Shown: positions 8,350 to 16,533 of the stretch, one piece after another
How the letters are laid out: each line of letters starts with the position of its first letter
How positions within the stretch are numbered: position 1 is the stretch's first letter
NCBI RefSeq assembly: GCF_008087345.1
Contig: NZ_VHIB01000008.1
Location: 1-64,000 of the forward strand
DNA: 64,000 nt
DNA from: Nocardioides caldifontis
GTDB lineage: Bacteria > Actinomycetota > Actinomycetes > Propionibacteriales > Nocardioidaceae
Reading direction: 5' to 3'
Program-made: the position numbers and the translations under genes
Notes under the pieces: model-generated
The model's input: the letters and a program-made list of their open reading frames with translations, nothing else
Told to the model about the DNA's origin: nothing
The model's database searches: none

Positions 8350-9702
8350 TCAGGCGAGCGGCACGACCCGTCCCGCCACGCACCACCGCACGTCCTCGGA
8401 CTCCGCGGCCACGCGTGCGTTGAGCCGCCCCATGAGGTCGCGGAACCGGCGCACGGCCGCGCTCGGCGGGACGACCCCCTGGCCGACCTCGTTGGTGACC
8501 GCCACGACCCGGCGGGAGGTGCGGCGCCACGCCACCACCAGCTCGTCGAGGGCCGCGCCGACCGCGGCCTCCGCGCCATCGCTCCACGCGGCGTCGTCCC
8601 ATGCGTCGTGCTCGTCCATCACGCGGGTGAGCCACAGCGTCAGGCAGTCGACGAGGAGCGGCCCGCCGTCGGTGCCCAGCAGCCCGGGGAGGTCGAGCGT
8701 CTCGAGGGTCTGCCAGTGGTCCGGACGCTCGGCGCGGTGGCGGTCGACCCGGGCCCGCCACTCGGGGTCGTCGTGGTCGACGTACGACGTGGCGACGTAG
8801 GTGACGTCGGGCTCGGCCGCGAGCAGCCGCTCAGCCTCCCGGGACTTGCCCGAGCGCGCCCCGCCGACGACGAGCGTGCGGCGCGCACCGGGGACGGGCG
8901 CGGGGGCGGCCCCGCCCGTGCTCAGCCGGGTGCCGTCCGGGACCGTCCGGGCGCCCCACGCCGCCAGCCGCCGGTCGAGCTCGCCGGTCGGCGGGTTGTG
9001 GTGGGAGAGGTGGACGGCCACGACGTCGGTCGCGTCGGTGACCGCGCCGACCGCCCGAAGCCGCCGCAGCTGCTCGGGGAAGCTCGCGAGGTCGAGGTGG
9101 TCGGTGCCGTGGTCGGTACGGTCGCCGAAGGTCTCCTCGAGGAACACCACGTCGAACGCCGCGCCGCGGACCGCCTCCACGGTGGCCTCGGGCAGCGGCC
9201 CGGTGTCGGTGGCGTAGAGCAGCCGGCCGGTCGGGGCGGTCACGTCGTAGAGGACGGTGGAGCCCGGGGTGCCGTGGTGGGCCGTGAGCACCCGCACGTC
9301 GTACGCCCCGACGGTCAGCCGCTCCCCCGGCCCGACCGCCCGGAAGACCACGTGGCTGCCGGGCGCGAGCCACATCCGGCACTGCTCGACCACCTCGGGC
9401 GGGCCGACGACCTCCAGCGGCTCCTCGGTCGTCCACGAGCGGTAGAGCAGGAACGACGGCGAGAAGTGGTCGGGGTGCTGGTGGGTGAGCAGCACGTGGC
9501 GGAGCCCGCGGAGGTCGGCGCCGGCGCGCTGGACGGCCGGTGGCGTCTCGGGACCGCAGTCGAGGAGCAGGCAGCCGTCGACGAGCAGGGCGGTCTGCCC
9601 CCGGTGGCGGCCGGCACCCCGCTCCGTGGAGCACGAGGCGCAGCCGCAGTACGGCGTCGGCCAGCCGTCGGCGGCGCCCGTCCCCGTCACCAGCACGTCC
9701 AC
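8350..9702 (-). CDS. cobU: PhnP-like metallo-hydrolase fused to CobU (adenosylcobinamide kinase / GTP guanylyltransferase)
   Basis: Bifunctional cobalamin enzyme of 450 residues. C-terminal half (about 275-450): CobU/CobP, which phosphorylates adenosylcobinamide and adds GMP. It shows P-loop GGARSGKS (280-287) and RVDRHRAERP with the candidate guanylylated His322. N-terminal half: metallo-beta-lactamase fold with HxHxDH (74-79, HQHPDH), a second metal His in AHHGTPGS, ATDTG, and HLSHHNPP. The CxCxxC cluster (Cys19, 21 and 24) near the N-terminus is the structural zinc site known from PhnP, which hydrolyses phosphoribosyl cyclic phosphate. GTG 9702 is chosen because it starts right at the first strand; 21 more in-frame codons would overlap the promoter side of divergent cobT. 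The role of the hydrolase half is unknown. Confidence 0.9.
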   Translation of the reverse strand: MDVLVTGTGAADGWPTPYCGCASCSTERGAGRHRGQTALLVDGCLLLDCGPETPPAVQRAGADLRGLRHVLLTHQHPDHFSPSFLLYRSWTTEEPLEVVGPPEVVEQCRMWLAPGSHVVFRAVGPGERLTVGAYDVRVLTAHHGTPGSTVLYDVTAPTGRLLYATDTGPLPEATVEAVRGAAFDVVFLEETFGDRTDHGTDHLDLASFPEQLRRLRAVGAVTDATDVVAVHLSHHNPPTGELDRRLAAWGARTVPDGTRLSTGGAAPAPVPGARRTLVVGGARSGKSREAERLLAAEPDVTYVATSYVDHDDPEWRARVDRHRAERPDHWQTLETLDLPGLLGTDGGPLLVDCLTLWLTRVMDEHDAWDDAAWSDGAEAAVGAALDELVVAWRRTSRRVVAVTNEVGQGVVPPSAAVRRFRDLMGRLNARVAAESEDVRWCVAGRVVPLA

Positions 9703-9745
9703 CGGCGCAGCATAGGCTCGGCTCGCCCACCGACGAGGAGGTCCC

Positions 9746-10795
9746 ATGGCGTCGCCGGCCACCAACCCCGCACCGCTCGACCCGCCGGACCCTGCCGTCG
9801 CCGCCGCGGCTGCCGAGCGGCTCGCCTCGCTCGCCGTCCCCGCCGGGGCGCTGGGCCGCCTCGGCGACCTCGCCGTGCAGCTCGCCGCTGCGCAGGGCGA
9901 GGTGCCGCCGCGGCCGCTCGACGACGTGCGGCTGGTGATCTTCGCCGGGGACCACGGGGTCGCCGCGCACGGCGTCTCTGCCTACCCCTCCGCGATCACG
10001 GCGGCGATGGTCCGCACCTTCGTCGCCGGCCGAGCCGGCGTCTCGGCGCTCGCCGCCACGCACGGCGTGCGCGTGCGGGTGCTCGATCTCGGGGTCGACG
10101 ACGACCTCGCCGACGTGCCGGAGGCGGTGCGGGCCCACAAGGTACGCCGGGGCAGCGGGGCGATCCACGTCGAGGACGCCCTGACCCGTGACGAGGCCGA
10201 GCGGGCCTTCCGGGTGGGCCTCGAGACCGCGCACGCGGAGGTGGCCGACGGGGCGCAGCTGCTGCTCTCGGGCGACATGGGGATCGGCAACACGACGCCG
10301 GCGGCCGCGCTGGTCGCCTCGCTGCTCGGCCTCCCGGCCGCCGAGGTCACCGGCCGCGGCACCGGCATCGACGACGCGACCTGGGCCCACAAGGTCGACC
10401 TCGTGACCCGGGCGCTGCACCGGGTGGGGGCGCGCGTGGACGACGACCCCTTCGAGGCGCTCGTCGCCCTCGGCAGCGCGGACCTCGCGGCGACGACCGG
10501 CTACGTCGTGGGGGCGGCCGAGCGGCGGAGGCCCGTGCTCCTCGACGGGCTGATGTCGGTGGCCTGCGCGCTCGTCGCCGACCGGGTCCGCCCCGGTGCC
10601 GCAGCCTGGTTCGTCGCCGGCCACCGCTCCCCCGAGCCCGCCCAGGCGCTGGCACTGGAGAAGCTCGGGCTCGTCCCCCTGCTCGACCTGGGGCTGCGGC
10701 TCGGCGAGGGCAGCGGCGCGGTGGCGGCCGTCCCGCTGCTGCGCGGCGCGGTCGCGCTGCTCCGCGACGTCGCGCTCCTCGCCGACCTCGGGTGA
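9746..10795 (+). CDS. cobT: Nicotinate-nucleotide:dimethylbenzimidazole phosphoribosyltransferase CobT
   Basis: Transfers phosphoribose from nicotinate mononucleotide to dimethylbenzimidazole, giving alpha-ribazole 5'-phosphate, the lower-ligand nucleotide of cobalamin. It is 349 residues, the usual length. Conserved stretches are FAGDHGVAAHGVSAYP, SGDMGIGNTTPAAAL and LGLRLGEGSGA, in which Glu321 corresponds to the catalytic glutamate of Salmonella CobT. ATG 9746 is preceded by GAGGAG. It is divergent from the CobU fusion (43 bases between starts) and overlaps cobS by 4 bases (GTGA), so the nucleotide-loop genes form one tight unit. Confidence 0.97.
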   Translation: MASPATNPAPLDPPDPAVAAAAAERLASLAVPAGALGRLGDLAVQLAAAQGEVPPRPLDDVRLVIFAGDHGVAAHGVSAYPSAITAAMVRTFVAGRAGVSALAATHGVRVRVLDLGVDDDLADVPEAVRAHKVRRGSGAIHVEDALTRDEAERAFRVGLETAHAEVADGAQLLLSGDMGIGNTTPAAALVASLLGLPAAEVTGRGTGIDDATWAHKVDLVTRALHRVGARVDDDPFEALVALGSADLAATTGYVVGAAERRRPVLLDGLMSVACALVADRVRPGAAAWFVAGHRSPEPAQALALEKLGLVPLLDLGLRLGEGSGAVAAVPLLRGAVALLRDVALLADLG

Positions 10796-11556
10796 GGGTG
10801 CGGGACGGCTGGCGGCTCTCCGTCGGCACCCTGACCGCCCTCCCCGTCGCGCCGCCGGCGGAGGTGACGAGGGGCACCGCGCGGCTGGCGGTGCTGCTCG
10901 CGCCGGTGGCGGTCGCCCCCCTGGCACTGCTCGTGGTGGCCGCCGGGCTGCTGGTCCGGGAGACCGCCGTGCCGGTGCTGCCGGCGGCGGTGCTCGCGGT
11001 CGGCGTGCTCGCGCTCGGGACCCGCGCGCTGCACTGGGACGGGCTCTCGGACGTGGCGGACGGGCTCACCGCCTCCTACGACCGGGAGCGGTCGCTGGCG
11101 GTGATGAAGTCCGGCACCTCGGGGCCGGCCGGCACCGTGGCGGTGCTCGTCGTGGTGCTCCTGCAGGTCACCGCCCTGGCAACGCTCCTCGGCGAGCTGC
11201 GCGGCGCCGTGCTGGCGGCCGCGCTGGTCTGCCTCTCCCGCGGGGCGCTCGCCGTGGTGTGCAGCTCGGGCGTGCCGCCGGCACGCACCGACGGGCTGGG
11301 CGTGGGGTTCACCGGGTCGGTGCCGGTGGCGGCCACGGCGGTGCTGTGGCTGGGGCTCGCCGCGGTCGCCTCCGCGGTCGGCGCGTGGGCCGGGCTGCCG
11401 TGGTGGCGCGGGGCCCTCGCGGCCGCGGTGACGCTCCTCGCCCTGCTGTGGCTGGTGCGCCGGACGACCGCCCGGTTCGGTGGGGTCACCGGCGACGTGA
11501 TGGGGGCCGCCGTCGAGGTCGCACTCGCCACCGCGCTGCTGGTCTGCGCCGGCTGA
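10792..11556 (+). CDS. cobS: Adenosylcobinamide-GDP ribazoletransferase CobS (cobalamin synthase)
   Basis: Membrane enzyme joining adenosylcobinamide-GDP (from CobU) to alpha-ribazole or its phosphate (from CobT), the last assembly step of cobalamin. It has 254 residues with about six to seven hydrophobic helices and the family motif LHWDGLSDVADGL followed by the MKSGTSGPAG segment. It starts at GTG 10792 inside the cobT stop, a translationally coupled arrangement. No alpha-ribazole phosphatase (CobC) gene is adjacent; CobS can use the phosphate, or the fused hydrolase domain may serve (inference). Confidence 0.95.
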   Translation: MRVRDGWRLSVGTLTALPVAPPAEVTRGTARLAVLLAPVAVAPLALLVVAAGLLVRETAVPVLPAAVLAVGVLALGTRALHWDGLSDVADGLTASYDRERSLAVMKSGTSGPAGTVAVLVVVLLQVTALATLLGELRGAVLAAALVCLSRGALAVVCSSGVPPARTDGLGVGFTGSVPVAATAVLWLGLAAVASAVGAWAGLPWWRGALAAAVTLLALLWLVRRTTARFGGVTGDVMGAAVEVALATALLVCAG

Positions 11557-11585
11557 CCTCCACCGTCGTCAGGCTCCCGGGCGGG

Positions 11586-11612
11586 ACGGGCACCGACCAG
11601 TCGACTGCCCGT
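11586..11612. terminator. Weak hairpin between convergent cobS and flippase genes
   Basis: Inverted repeat ACGGGCA / TGCCCGT with a 13-base loop in the 83-base gap between two converging stops. There is no T tract. It is plausible as a two-way terminator only because of its position. Confidence 0.3.
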
Positions 11613-11639
11613 GGCGCACGAGGTGGAGCAGCACGATCG

Positions 11640-12857
11640 TCACGGCCGCTCCCCCGCACGCCTTCGGGCGGTCACCAGCAGCAGGAAGGCGGCGGCCTCC
11701 GCCGCCGCGAACGCGCCCGCCACGGCGGTGTCGTCACGCTCGGTGACCAGGAGCACCACCGCGGCAGCGGCCAGGCCGGCGCCCCAGGCCCGGGCCAGTG
11801 CCCGGGTGGAGCCGCCCGCCATGACCAGCGCGGTGGCGGCCAGCCCGCCGAGCGCGAGCACGCTCCCGGCCGCGACCCAGCCGCAGACCGCCGCCGGCGC
11901 CACGACGTCGGCTCCGAAGACCAGCTCCACCAGCGGCGGGCCGAGCCACCCGCCGAGCGGGAGCGCGACCGCGGCGAGCGCGAGGGTCGCACCGCCGAGC
12001 AGCCACCGCTCCCGGGTCAGCGCCCCGGCGTCCCCGGCGACGGACTGCCGGGTGAACCGGGCGGTCAGCTGCGGCACCGCGCCCACCGCCACCGTGTACG
12101 GCGCCCGGAACAGCGCGAGGGCCGCGAAGAGCCCGGTCACCTCCCGGGGCGCCGCGCCGGAGAGCGCCAGGACGACCGGCCCCCCGGTCAGGACCAGCTG
12201 CGAGAGGAGCTGCCCCGACGCCGCCCCGCCCAGGAACGACCACCACCGGACGCCGGTGGGGCCACCGCCCCGCGACCGGAGGTGCAGCGTCGACGGCCAC
12301 AGCACCCCGACGCCCTGCGCGGCGACCAGGACCACCCCGAACAGCAGCGGCGAGTCGACGCCGGTCACCAGCAGCACCCCGGCCGCGACCACCCGCACGC
12401 CGTTCTCCGCGACGAGCGCCAGCCCGGCGGCACCCCAGCGACGGCGACCGGCGAGGACCCCGCGCACCAGTCCGACGTACGCCGAGCCGAGCACGAGCAC
12501 CCCGAGGAGCACCGGGAACCCGACGCCACCGACCCCGAACAGCGGGTCACGGCCGAGCAGCGCCACCAGCGTGCAGAGCACCGAGACCCCGAGCACCGTC
12601 GAGCCCAGCCCCGGCAGCGCCGCCCGTACGTCGTGCTCGTCGCCGCCGGCCGCGGTGACCGTGCGGACCACCCAGTGCTGGACCGGGAAGGCGAGCGCCG
12701 CACCGGCGAAGGACCACAGCGTCCAGAGGACGGAGACGGGGGCCGCGTCGTCGGCGCCGAGCGCCCGGGTGACCACCGCGAAGAAGACGTAGGCGAGGAC
12801 GCCGCTCGCGAGCGACCCCAGAGGGAGCGCGAAGGAGCGGTCCCGGCGCAGCCCCAT
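11640..12857 (-). CDS. Polysaccharide/lipid-linked sugar flippase-like membrane protein (MOP superfamily)
   Basis: Integral membrane protein of 405 residues starting at ATG 12857, with about 12 hydrophobic helices and almost no soluble part. The helix pattern and internal features (FFAVVTRALGADD after TM1; ALFRAPYTVAVGAVPQLTARF in the middle) suggest a Wzx-like flippase moving lipid-linked sugars across the membrane. The open frame runs further upstream into the antisense of the next gene and that part is spurious. It is divergent from the amino-sugar operon (69 bases between starts) and belongs to the same glycan locus by context. Family assignment is moderate, as the sequence is divergent. 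Confidence 0.75.
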   Translation of the reverse strand: MGLRRDRSFALPLGSLASGVLAYVFFAVVTRALGADDAAPVSVLWTLWSFAGAALAFPVQHWVVRTVTAAGGDEHDVRAALPGLGSTVLGVSVLCTLVALLGRDPLFGVGGVGFPVLLGVLVLGSAYVGLVRGVLAGRRRWGAAGLALVAENGVRVVAAGVLLVTGVDSPLLFGVVLVAAQGVGVLWPSTLHLRSRGGGPTGVRWWSFLGGAASGQLLSQLVLTGGPVVLALSGAAPREVTGLFAALALFRAPYTVAVGAVPQLTARFTRQSVAGDAGALTRERWLLGGATLALAAVALPLGGWLGPPLVELVFGADVVAPAAVCGWVAAGSVLALGGLAATALVMAGGSTRALARAWGAGLAAAAVVLLVTERDDTAVAGAFAAAEAAAFLLLVTARRRAGERP

Positions 12858-12926
12858 GGACGGGCACGATAGCCCCGCCGAGGCCCGGAACGGGACCAGG
12901 GACCCGGTCCGGGCTATGGTGCCGCG

Positions 12927-13949
12927 GTGCGTGCAGCGGTGGTGGGGCTCGGCTACTGGGGCCCGAACCTGGTCAGGAACATCGCGGGGTCTCCCGCCAC
13001 CGAGCTGGTCGCGCTCTGCGACCAGGACGAGGGGCGGCTCGCCTCGGTGGGGGCGAGCTACCCGTCGGCCCGGACGACGACCGACAGCGCCGCGGTGCTG
13101 GCGGCCGACGACGTCGACGCGGTCTGCATCGCCACCCCGGTCTCGACCCACCACGACCTGGTCCGGGCGGCGCTCGAGAGCGGCAAGCACGTGCTCGTGG
13201 AGAAGCCGTTCGTGACCTCGGTCGAGGAGGCGGAGCAGCTGGTGGCGCTCGCCCGTGACCGCGGGCTGGTGCTGATGCTCGACCACGTCTTCCTCTACAG
13301 CCCGGCGGTCCGCCGGCTGGCGACGGCCGTGCAGGACGGCGAGCTCGGCGACCTGCAGTACATCGACTCCGTCCGCATCAACCTCGGGCTGGTGCAGCAC
13401 GACGTCAACGTGCTCTGGGACCTGGCCGCCCACGACCTCTCGATCATCGACCACCTCGTCGGCCGGCTCCCCCGCAGCGTGTCGGCGTTCGGCGAGGCGC
13501 ACCAGGGCCACGACCTGGTCGACGTCGCCTACCTCCACCTCGACTACGGCGACGGGCTGATCGCCTCGGTGCACGTCAACTGGCTCTCCCCGGTGAAGAT
13601 CCGGCACTTCCTCGTCGGCGGCAGCCGGCGCAGCGCGCTCTACGACGAGCTCGACCCGTCCGAGCGGCTGAAGATCTACGACCGCGGCGTCGACTCGACC
13701 CCCGACCCGGAGAGCCGCCGGCGCATCCTGGTCAGCTACCGCTCCGGTGACGTCGTGGCTCCGGCCCTCGAGCCGGTCGAGCCGCTGCGCGCGATGGTCG
13801 AGCACTTCGCCGACTCCGTCGCGCGGGGCGCCGCCCCGCTGTCCGACGGCGAGCAGGGGCTCCGGGTGGTCCGGATCCTCGCGGCCGCCGACCGGTCCCT
13901 CGCCGCCGGAGGGGCCGCCGTGACCCTCGACGCCGGAGGTGGCGCATGA
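12927..13949 (+). CDS. Gfo/Idh/MocA oxidoreductase, WbpB-like
   Basis: NAD(P)-dependent sugar dehydrogenase of 340 residues. The N-terminal Rossmann fold begins VVGLGYWGPNLVRN, and the family lysine sits in VEKPF (Glu92-Lys93-Pro94). The C-terminal half is the alpha/beta substrate domain. Followed at once by a hexapeptide acetyltransferase and a DegT aminotransferase, it matches the WbpB-WbpD-WbpE set that turns UDP-GlcNAc-uronate into a 2,3-diacetamido sugar: WbpB would oxidise C3. GTG 12927 starts the Rossmann strand. Its stop overlaps the next start by 4 bases. Specific substrate is inferred from context. Confidence 0.88.
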   Translation: MRAAVVGLGYWGPNLVRNIAGSPATELVALCDQDEGRLASVGASYPSARTTTDSAAVLAADDVDAVCIATPVSTHHDLVRAALESGKHVLVEKPFVTSVEEAEQLVALARDRGLVLMLDHVFLYSPAVRRLATAVQDGELGDLQYIDSVRINLGLVQHDVNVLWDLAAHDLSIIDHLVGRLPRSVSAFGEAHQGHDLVDVAYLHLDYGDGLIASVHVNWLSPVKIRHFLVGGSRRSALYDELDPSERLKIYDRGVDSTPDPESRRRILVSYRSGDVVAPALEPVEPLRAMVEHFADSVARGAAPLSDGEQGLRVVRILAAADRSLAAGGAAVTLDAGGGA

Positions 13950-14422
13950 CCGACCTGAACCGCATCGCCCCCGACGTCGTCCTCGGCGACAACGTCTCGG
14001 TCGTCGCGTTCGTGAACCTCTACGGCTGCACGGTCGGCGACGACACCAGGATCGGCCCGTTCGTCGAGATCCAGTCCGGGGTGACGGTCGGCGCGCGGTG
14101 CAAGATCTCCAGCCACACCTTCATCTGCGAGGGCGTGACGATCGAGGACGAGGTCTTCGTCGGCCACCACGTCTGCTTCACCAACGACCGCGACCCCCGG
14201 TCCACCAACCCCGACGGCTCCCTGCAGACCGCCGACGACTGGGAGCTGCTCACCACCGTGGTCCGGCGCGGCGCGAGCATCGGCTCCGGGGCGGTGATCC
14301 TGCCCGGTGTGGAGATCGGCGAGGGCGCGCTCGTCGGCGCGGGTGCCGTCGTCACCCGCGACGTCCCGGCGGGTACGGTCGTAGCCGGTGTGCCCGGGCG
14401 ACCCCTGCGCCCCCGAGCTTGA
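13946..14422 (+). CDS. Hexapeptide-repeat sugar N-acetyltransferase, WbpD-like
   Basis: Left-handed beta-helix acetyltransferase of 158 residues. The imperfect hexapeptide pattern (for example VVLGDNVSVVAFVNLYGC, TRIGPFVEIQSGVTVG, SIGSGAVILPGVEIGEG, ALVGAGAVVTRDVPAG) fills nearly the whole chain, with a loop holding HHVCFTNDRDPRS typical of the WbpD/WlbB type. It would acetylate the 3-amino group made by the neighbouring aminotransferase. It starts by ATGA overlap with the oxidoreductase gene; the next coding start is 14 bases downstream. The family is clear; the exact amino sugar is inferred. Confidence 0.92.
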   Translation: MTDLNRIAPDVVLGDNVSVVAFVNLYGCTVGDDTRIGPFVEIQSGVTVGARCKISSHTFICEGVTIEDEVFVGHHVCFTNDRDPRSTNPDGSLQTADDWELLTTVVRRGASIGSGAVILPGVEIGEGALVGAGAVVTRDVPAGTVVAGVPGRPLRPRA

Positions 14423-14435
14423 GGAGACCCCCCGC

Positions 14436-15542
14436 GTGAAGGTGCCCTTCGTGGACCTGACGAGCCAGCTGGCATCGATCCGCCCCGAGGTCGACCGGGC
14501 CGTCGCGGAGGTGCTCGACCGCGGCGCCTTCGTGCTCGGCCCGGGCGTCGCCGAGTTCGAGGAGCAGTTCGCCCCCGCGACCGGGCGGCGCCACGCGATC
14601 GGCGTCAACTCGGGCACCTCCGCGCTCCACCTCGCGCTCCTGGCGGCAGGGGTCGGGCCCGGCGACGAGGTCGTCACCACCCCGCACACCTGGATCTCGA
14701 CCACCTGGGCGATCAGCTACGTCGGCGCGACCCCGGTCTTCGCCGACGTCGACCCGGTGACCGGCAACCTCGATCCGGCCGCGGTCGAGGCCGTGCTCAC
14801 CGACCGCACCCGGGCGATCCTCCCGGTCGACCTCTACGGCCACCCCGCTCCCCTGGTGGAGCTCGAGCGGCTCGCCGCCGACCGTGGAGTCGCGCTCGTC
14901 GAGGACGCCGCCCAGTCGCACCTCGCCACCCTCGACGGGAGGCCCGCGGGGAGCTTCGGCACCCTCGGCTGCTTCTCGTTCTACCCCGGCAAGAACCTCG
15001 GTGCGGTCGGCGAGGGCGGCGCGGTGGTGACCGACGACGACGAGCTCGCCGCGCGCGTCCGGCGGCTCCGCGACCACGCACAGGACGGCCGCCACCACCA
15101 CGTCGAGGTCGGCTACAACTACCGGATGGAGGGGCTGCAGGGGGCGGTGCTCACCGTGAAGCTCCGCCACCTCCAGGAGTGGACCGACGAGCGCCGCCGG
15201 GCCGCCGCCCGCTACGCGGAGCTGCTCGCCGACGTCGAGCAGGTGACCCTCCCCGGCGTCGCCGAGGGCGTCGCGCCCGCCTGGCACCTCTACCCGGTCC
15301 GGGTCGCCGACCGCGACACGGTCGCCCAGAAGCTCGCCGAGGCGGGCATCGCCACGGGCGTGCACTACCCGACCCCGGTGCACCTGCAACCGGCCTACGA
15401 GCACCTGGGCCACGGCCCCGGGAGCTTTCCGAACGCCGAGCAGTACGCCGCCACCTGCCTGTCCCTGCCGATGTTCCCCGAGCTCACCGCCGAGCAGCAG
15501 GAGCACGTCGCCACCCAGCTGCGCTCCGCCGTAGGAGGCTGA
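14436..15542 (+). CDS. DegT/DnrJ/EryC1 aminotransferase, WbpE-like
   Basis: PLP-dependent sugar aminotransferase of 368 residues. The PLP lysine is Lys186 in FSFYPGKNLGAVGEGG. Other marks are GVNSGTSALHLAL (phosphate cup) and VVEDAAQSH-like VALVEDAAQSH. It starts at GTG 14436, after GAGGAG, right at the VPFVDLTSQ segment typical of WbpE-type enzymes; an upstream in-frame GTG at 14388 would overlap the acetyltransferase gene. It probably puts the 3-amino group on the keto sugar made by the oxidoreductase at 12927, before acetylation. Confidence 0.92.
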   Translation: MKVPFVDLTSQLASIRPEVDRAVAEVLDRGAFVLGPGVAEFEEQFAPATGRRHAIGVNSGTSALHLALLAAGVGPGDEVVTTPHTWISTTWAISYVGATPVFADVDPVTGNLDPAAVEAVLTDRTRAILPVDLYGHPAPLVELERLAADRGVALVEDAAQSHLATLDGRPAGSFGTLGCFSFYPGKNLGAVGEGGAVVTDDDELAARVRRLRDHAQDGRHHHVEVGYNYRMEGLQGAVLTVKLRHLQEWTDERRRAAARYAELLADVEQVTLPGVAEGVAPAWHLYPVRVADRDTVAQKLAEAGIATGVHYPTPVHLQPAYEHLGHGPGSFPNAEQYAATCLSLPMFPELTAEQQEHVATQLRSAVGG

Positions 15543-15543
15543 C

Positions 15544-16533
15544 ATGACCCGCGTCCCTCTCGTGATCGGCGGCGCCGGCTTCATCGGCTCGGCCCTGGTC
15601 CGCGAGCTCGCCGAGCAGGGCCCGGTGCGGGTCCTCGACGACCTCTCCACCGGCAAGCGGGAGAACCTCGAGGGCGTGCCGGGCGTCGACCTCGTCGTCG
15701 GCTCGATCCTCGACGAGCAGCTCCTCGAGGCGACCGTCTCCGGCGTCGGCACCGTGTACCACCTCGCCTGCCTCGGGGTCCGGCACTCCATCCCGCACCC
15801 GGTGGCCAACCACCAGGTCAACGCCCTGGGCACGCTCGCGGTGCTCGAGGCGGCCCGACGCCAGCGGCTCGACCGCGTCGTCTACTGCAGCACCAGCGAG
15901 GTCTACGGCACCGCCGAGCGGGTCCCGATGGACGAGGGGCACCCCACCTGGCCGCACACCGTGTACGGCGGGTCGAAGCTCGCCGGGGAGGCCTACACCC
16001 GGGCCTACCACGTCACCTACGGCATGCCCACGGTGGTGCTCCGCCCGTTCAACGCGTTCGGTCCGCGCTCCCACCACGAAGGGGACAGCGGCGAGGTCAT
16101 CCCGAAGTTCGTCGTACGCGCGAAGAACGGGTTGTCGCCCGTGGTCTTCGGCGACGGCACCCAGACCCGCGACTTCACCTACGTCGAGGACACCGCCCGC
16201 GCGATCGTGGCGGCCGGCACCAGCGAGCGGGCCGTCGGCGAGACGGTCAACGTCGGCAGCGGCCACGAGATCACCGTCCTCGAGCTGGCGAGGGTGGTCG
16301 CCGAGGTCGTCGGCCGCAGCGACCTGCAGCCGGAGTTCCACCCTCCGCGCCCCGGGGACGTGCTCCGGCTCTTCGCCGACTCCTCCAAGGCCGCCGACGT
16401 CCTCGGCTGGAAGCCGCAGGTCTCGCTCGCCGAGGGGCTGGGCCGGCTGGTGGCCTGGCACGACGAGCAGGGCACCGACTGGGCGAAAGCGCTGAGCGAG
16501 GACGTGACCCACAACTGGGAGACCCCCGCATGA
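15544..16533 (+). CDS. NAD-dependent sugar epimerase/dehydratase (extended SDR)
   Basis: Nucleotide-sugar-modifying SDR of 329 residues: GGAGFIG (9-15) NAD-binding turn, CSTSEVYG strand, catalytic Tyr141/Lys145 in YGGSKLAG, and RPFNAFGPR and DFTYVEDTARAI, all typical of UDP-glucose 4-epimerase-like or dehydratase-like enzymes. It lies one base after the aminotransferase stop and overlaps the next aminotransferase by 4 bases. Whether it epimerises, dehydrates or decarboxylates is not decidable by eye. Being directly before an aminotransferase, it could make its keto substrate. Confidence 0.9.
   Translation: MTRVPLVIGGAGFIGSALVRELAEQGPVRVLDDLSTGKRENLEGVPGVDLVVGSILDEQLLEATVSGVGTVYHLACLGVRHSIPHPVANHQVNALGTLAVLEAARRQRLDRVVYCSTSEVYGTAERVPMDEGHPTWPHTVYGGSKLAGEAYTRAYHVTYGMPTVVLRPFNAFGPRSHHEGDSGEVIPKFVVRAKNGLSPVVFGDGTQTRDFTYVEDTARAIVAAGTSERAVGETVNVGSGHEITVLELARVVAEVVGRSDLQPEFHPPRPGDVLRLFADSSKAADVLGWKPQVSLAEGLGRLVAWHDEQGTDWAKALSEDVTHNWETPA

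Noticed and set aside
13946-15542. Reading the acetyltransferase and aminotransferase as LpxA/lipid A-type genes
   Set aside because: The hexapeptide protein is short and lacks LpxA features; the oxidoreductase/acetyltransferase/aminotransferase order fits WbpB/D/E far better, and the organism is Gram-positive.
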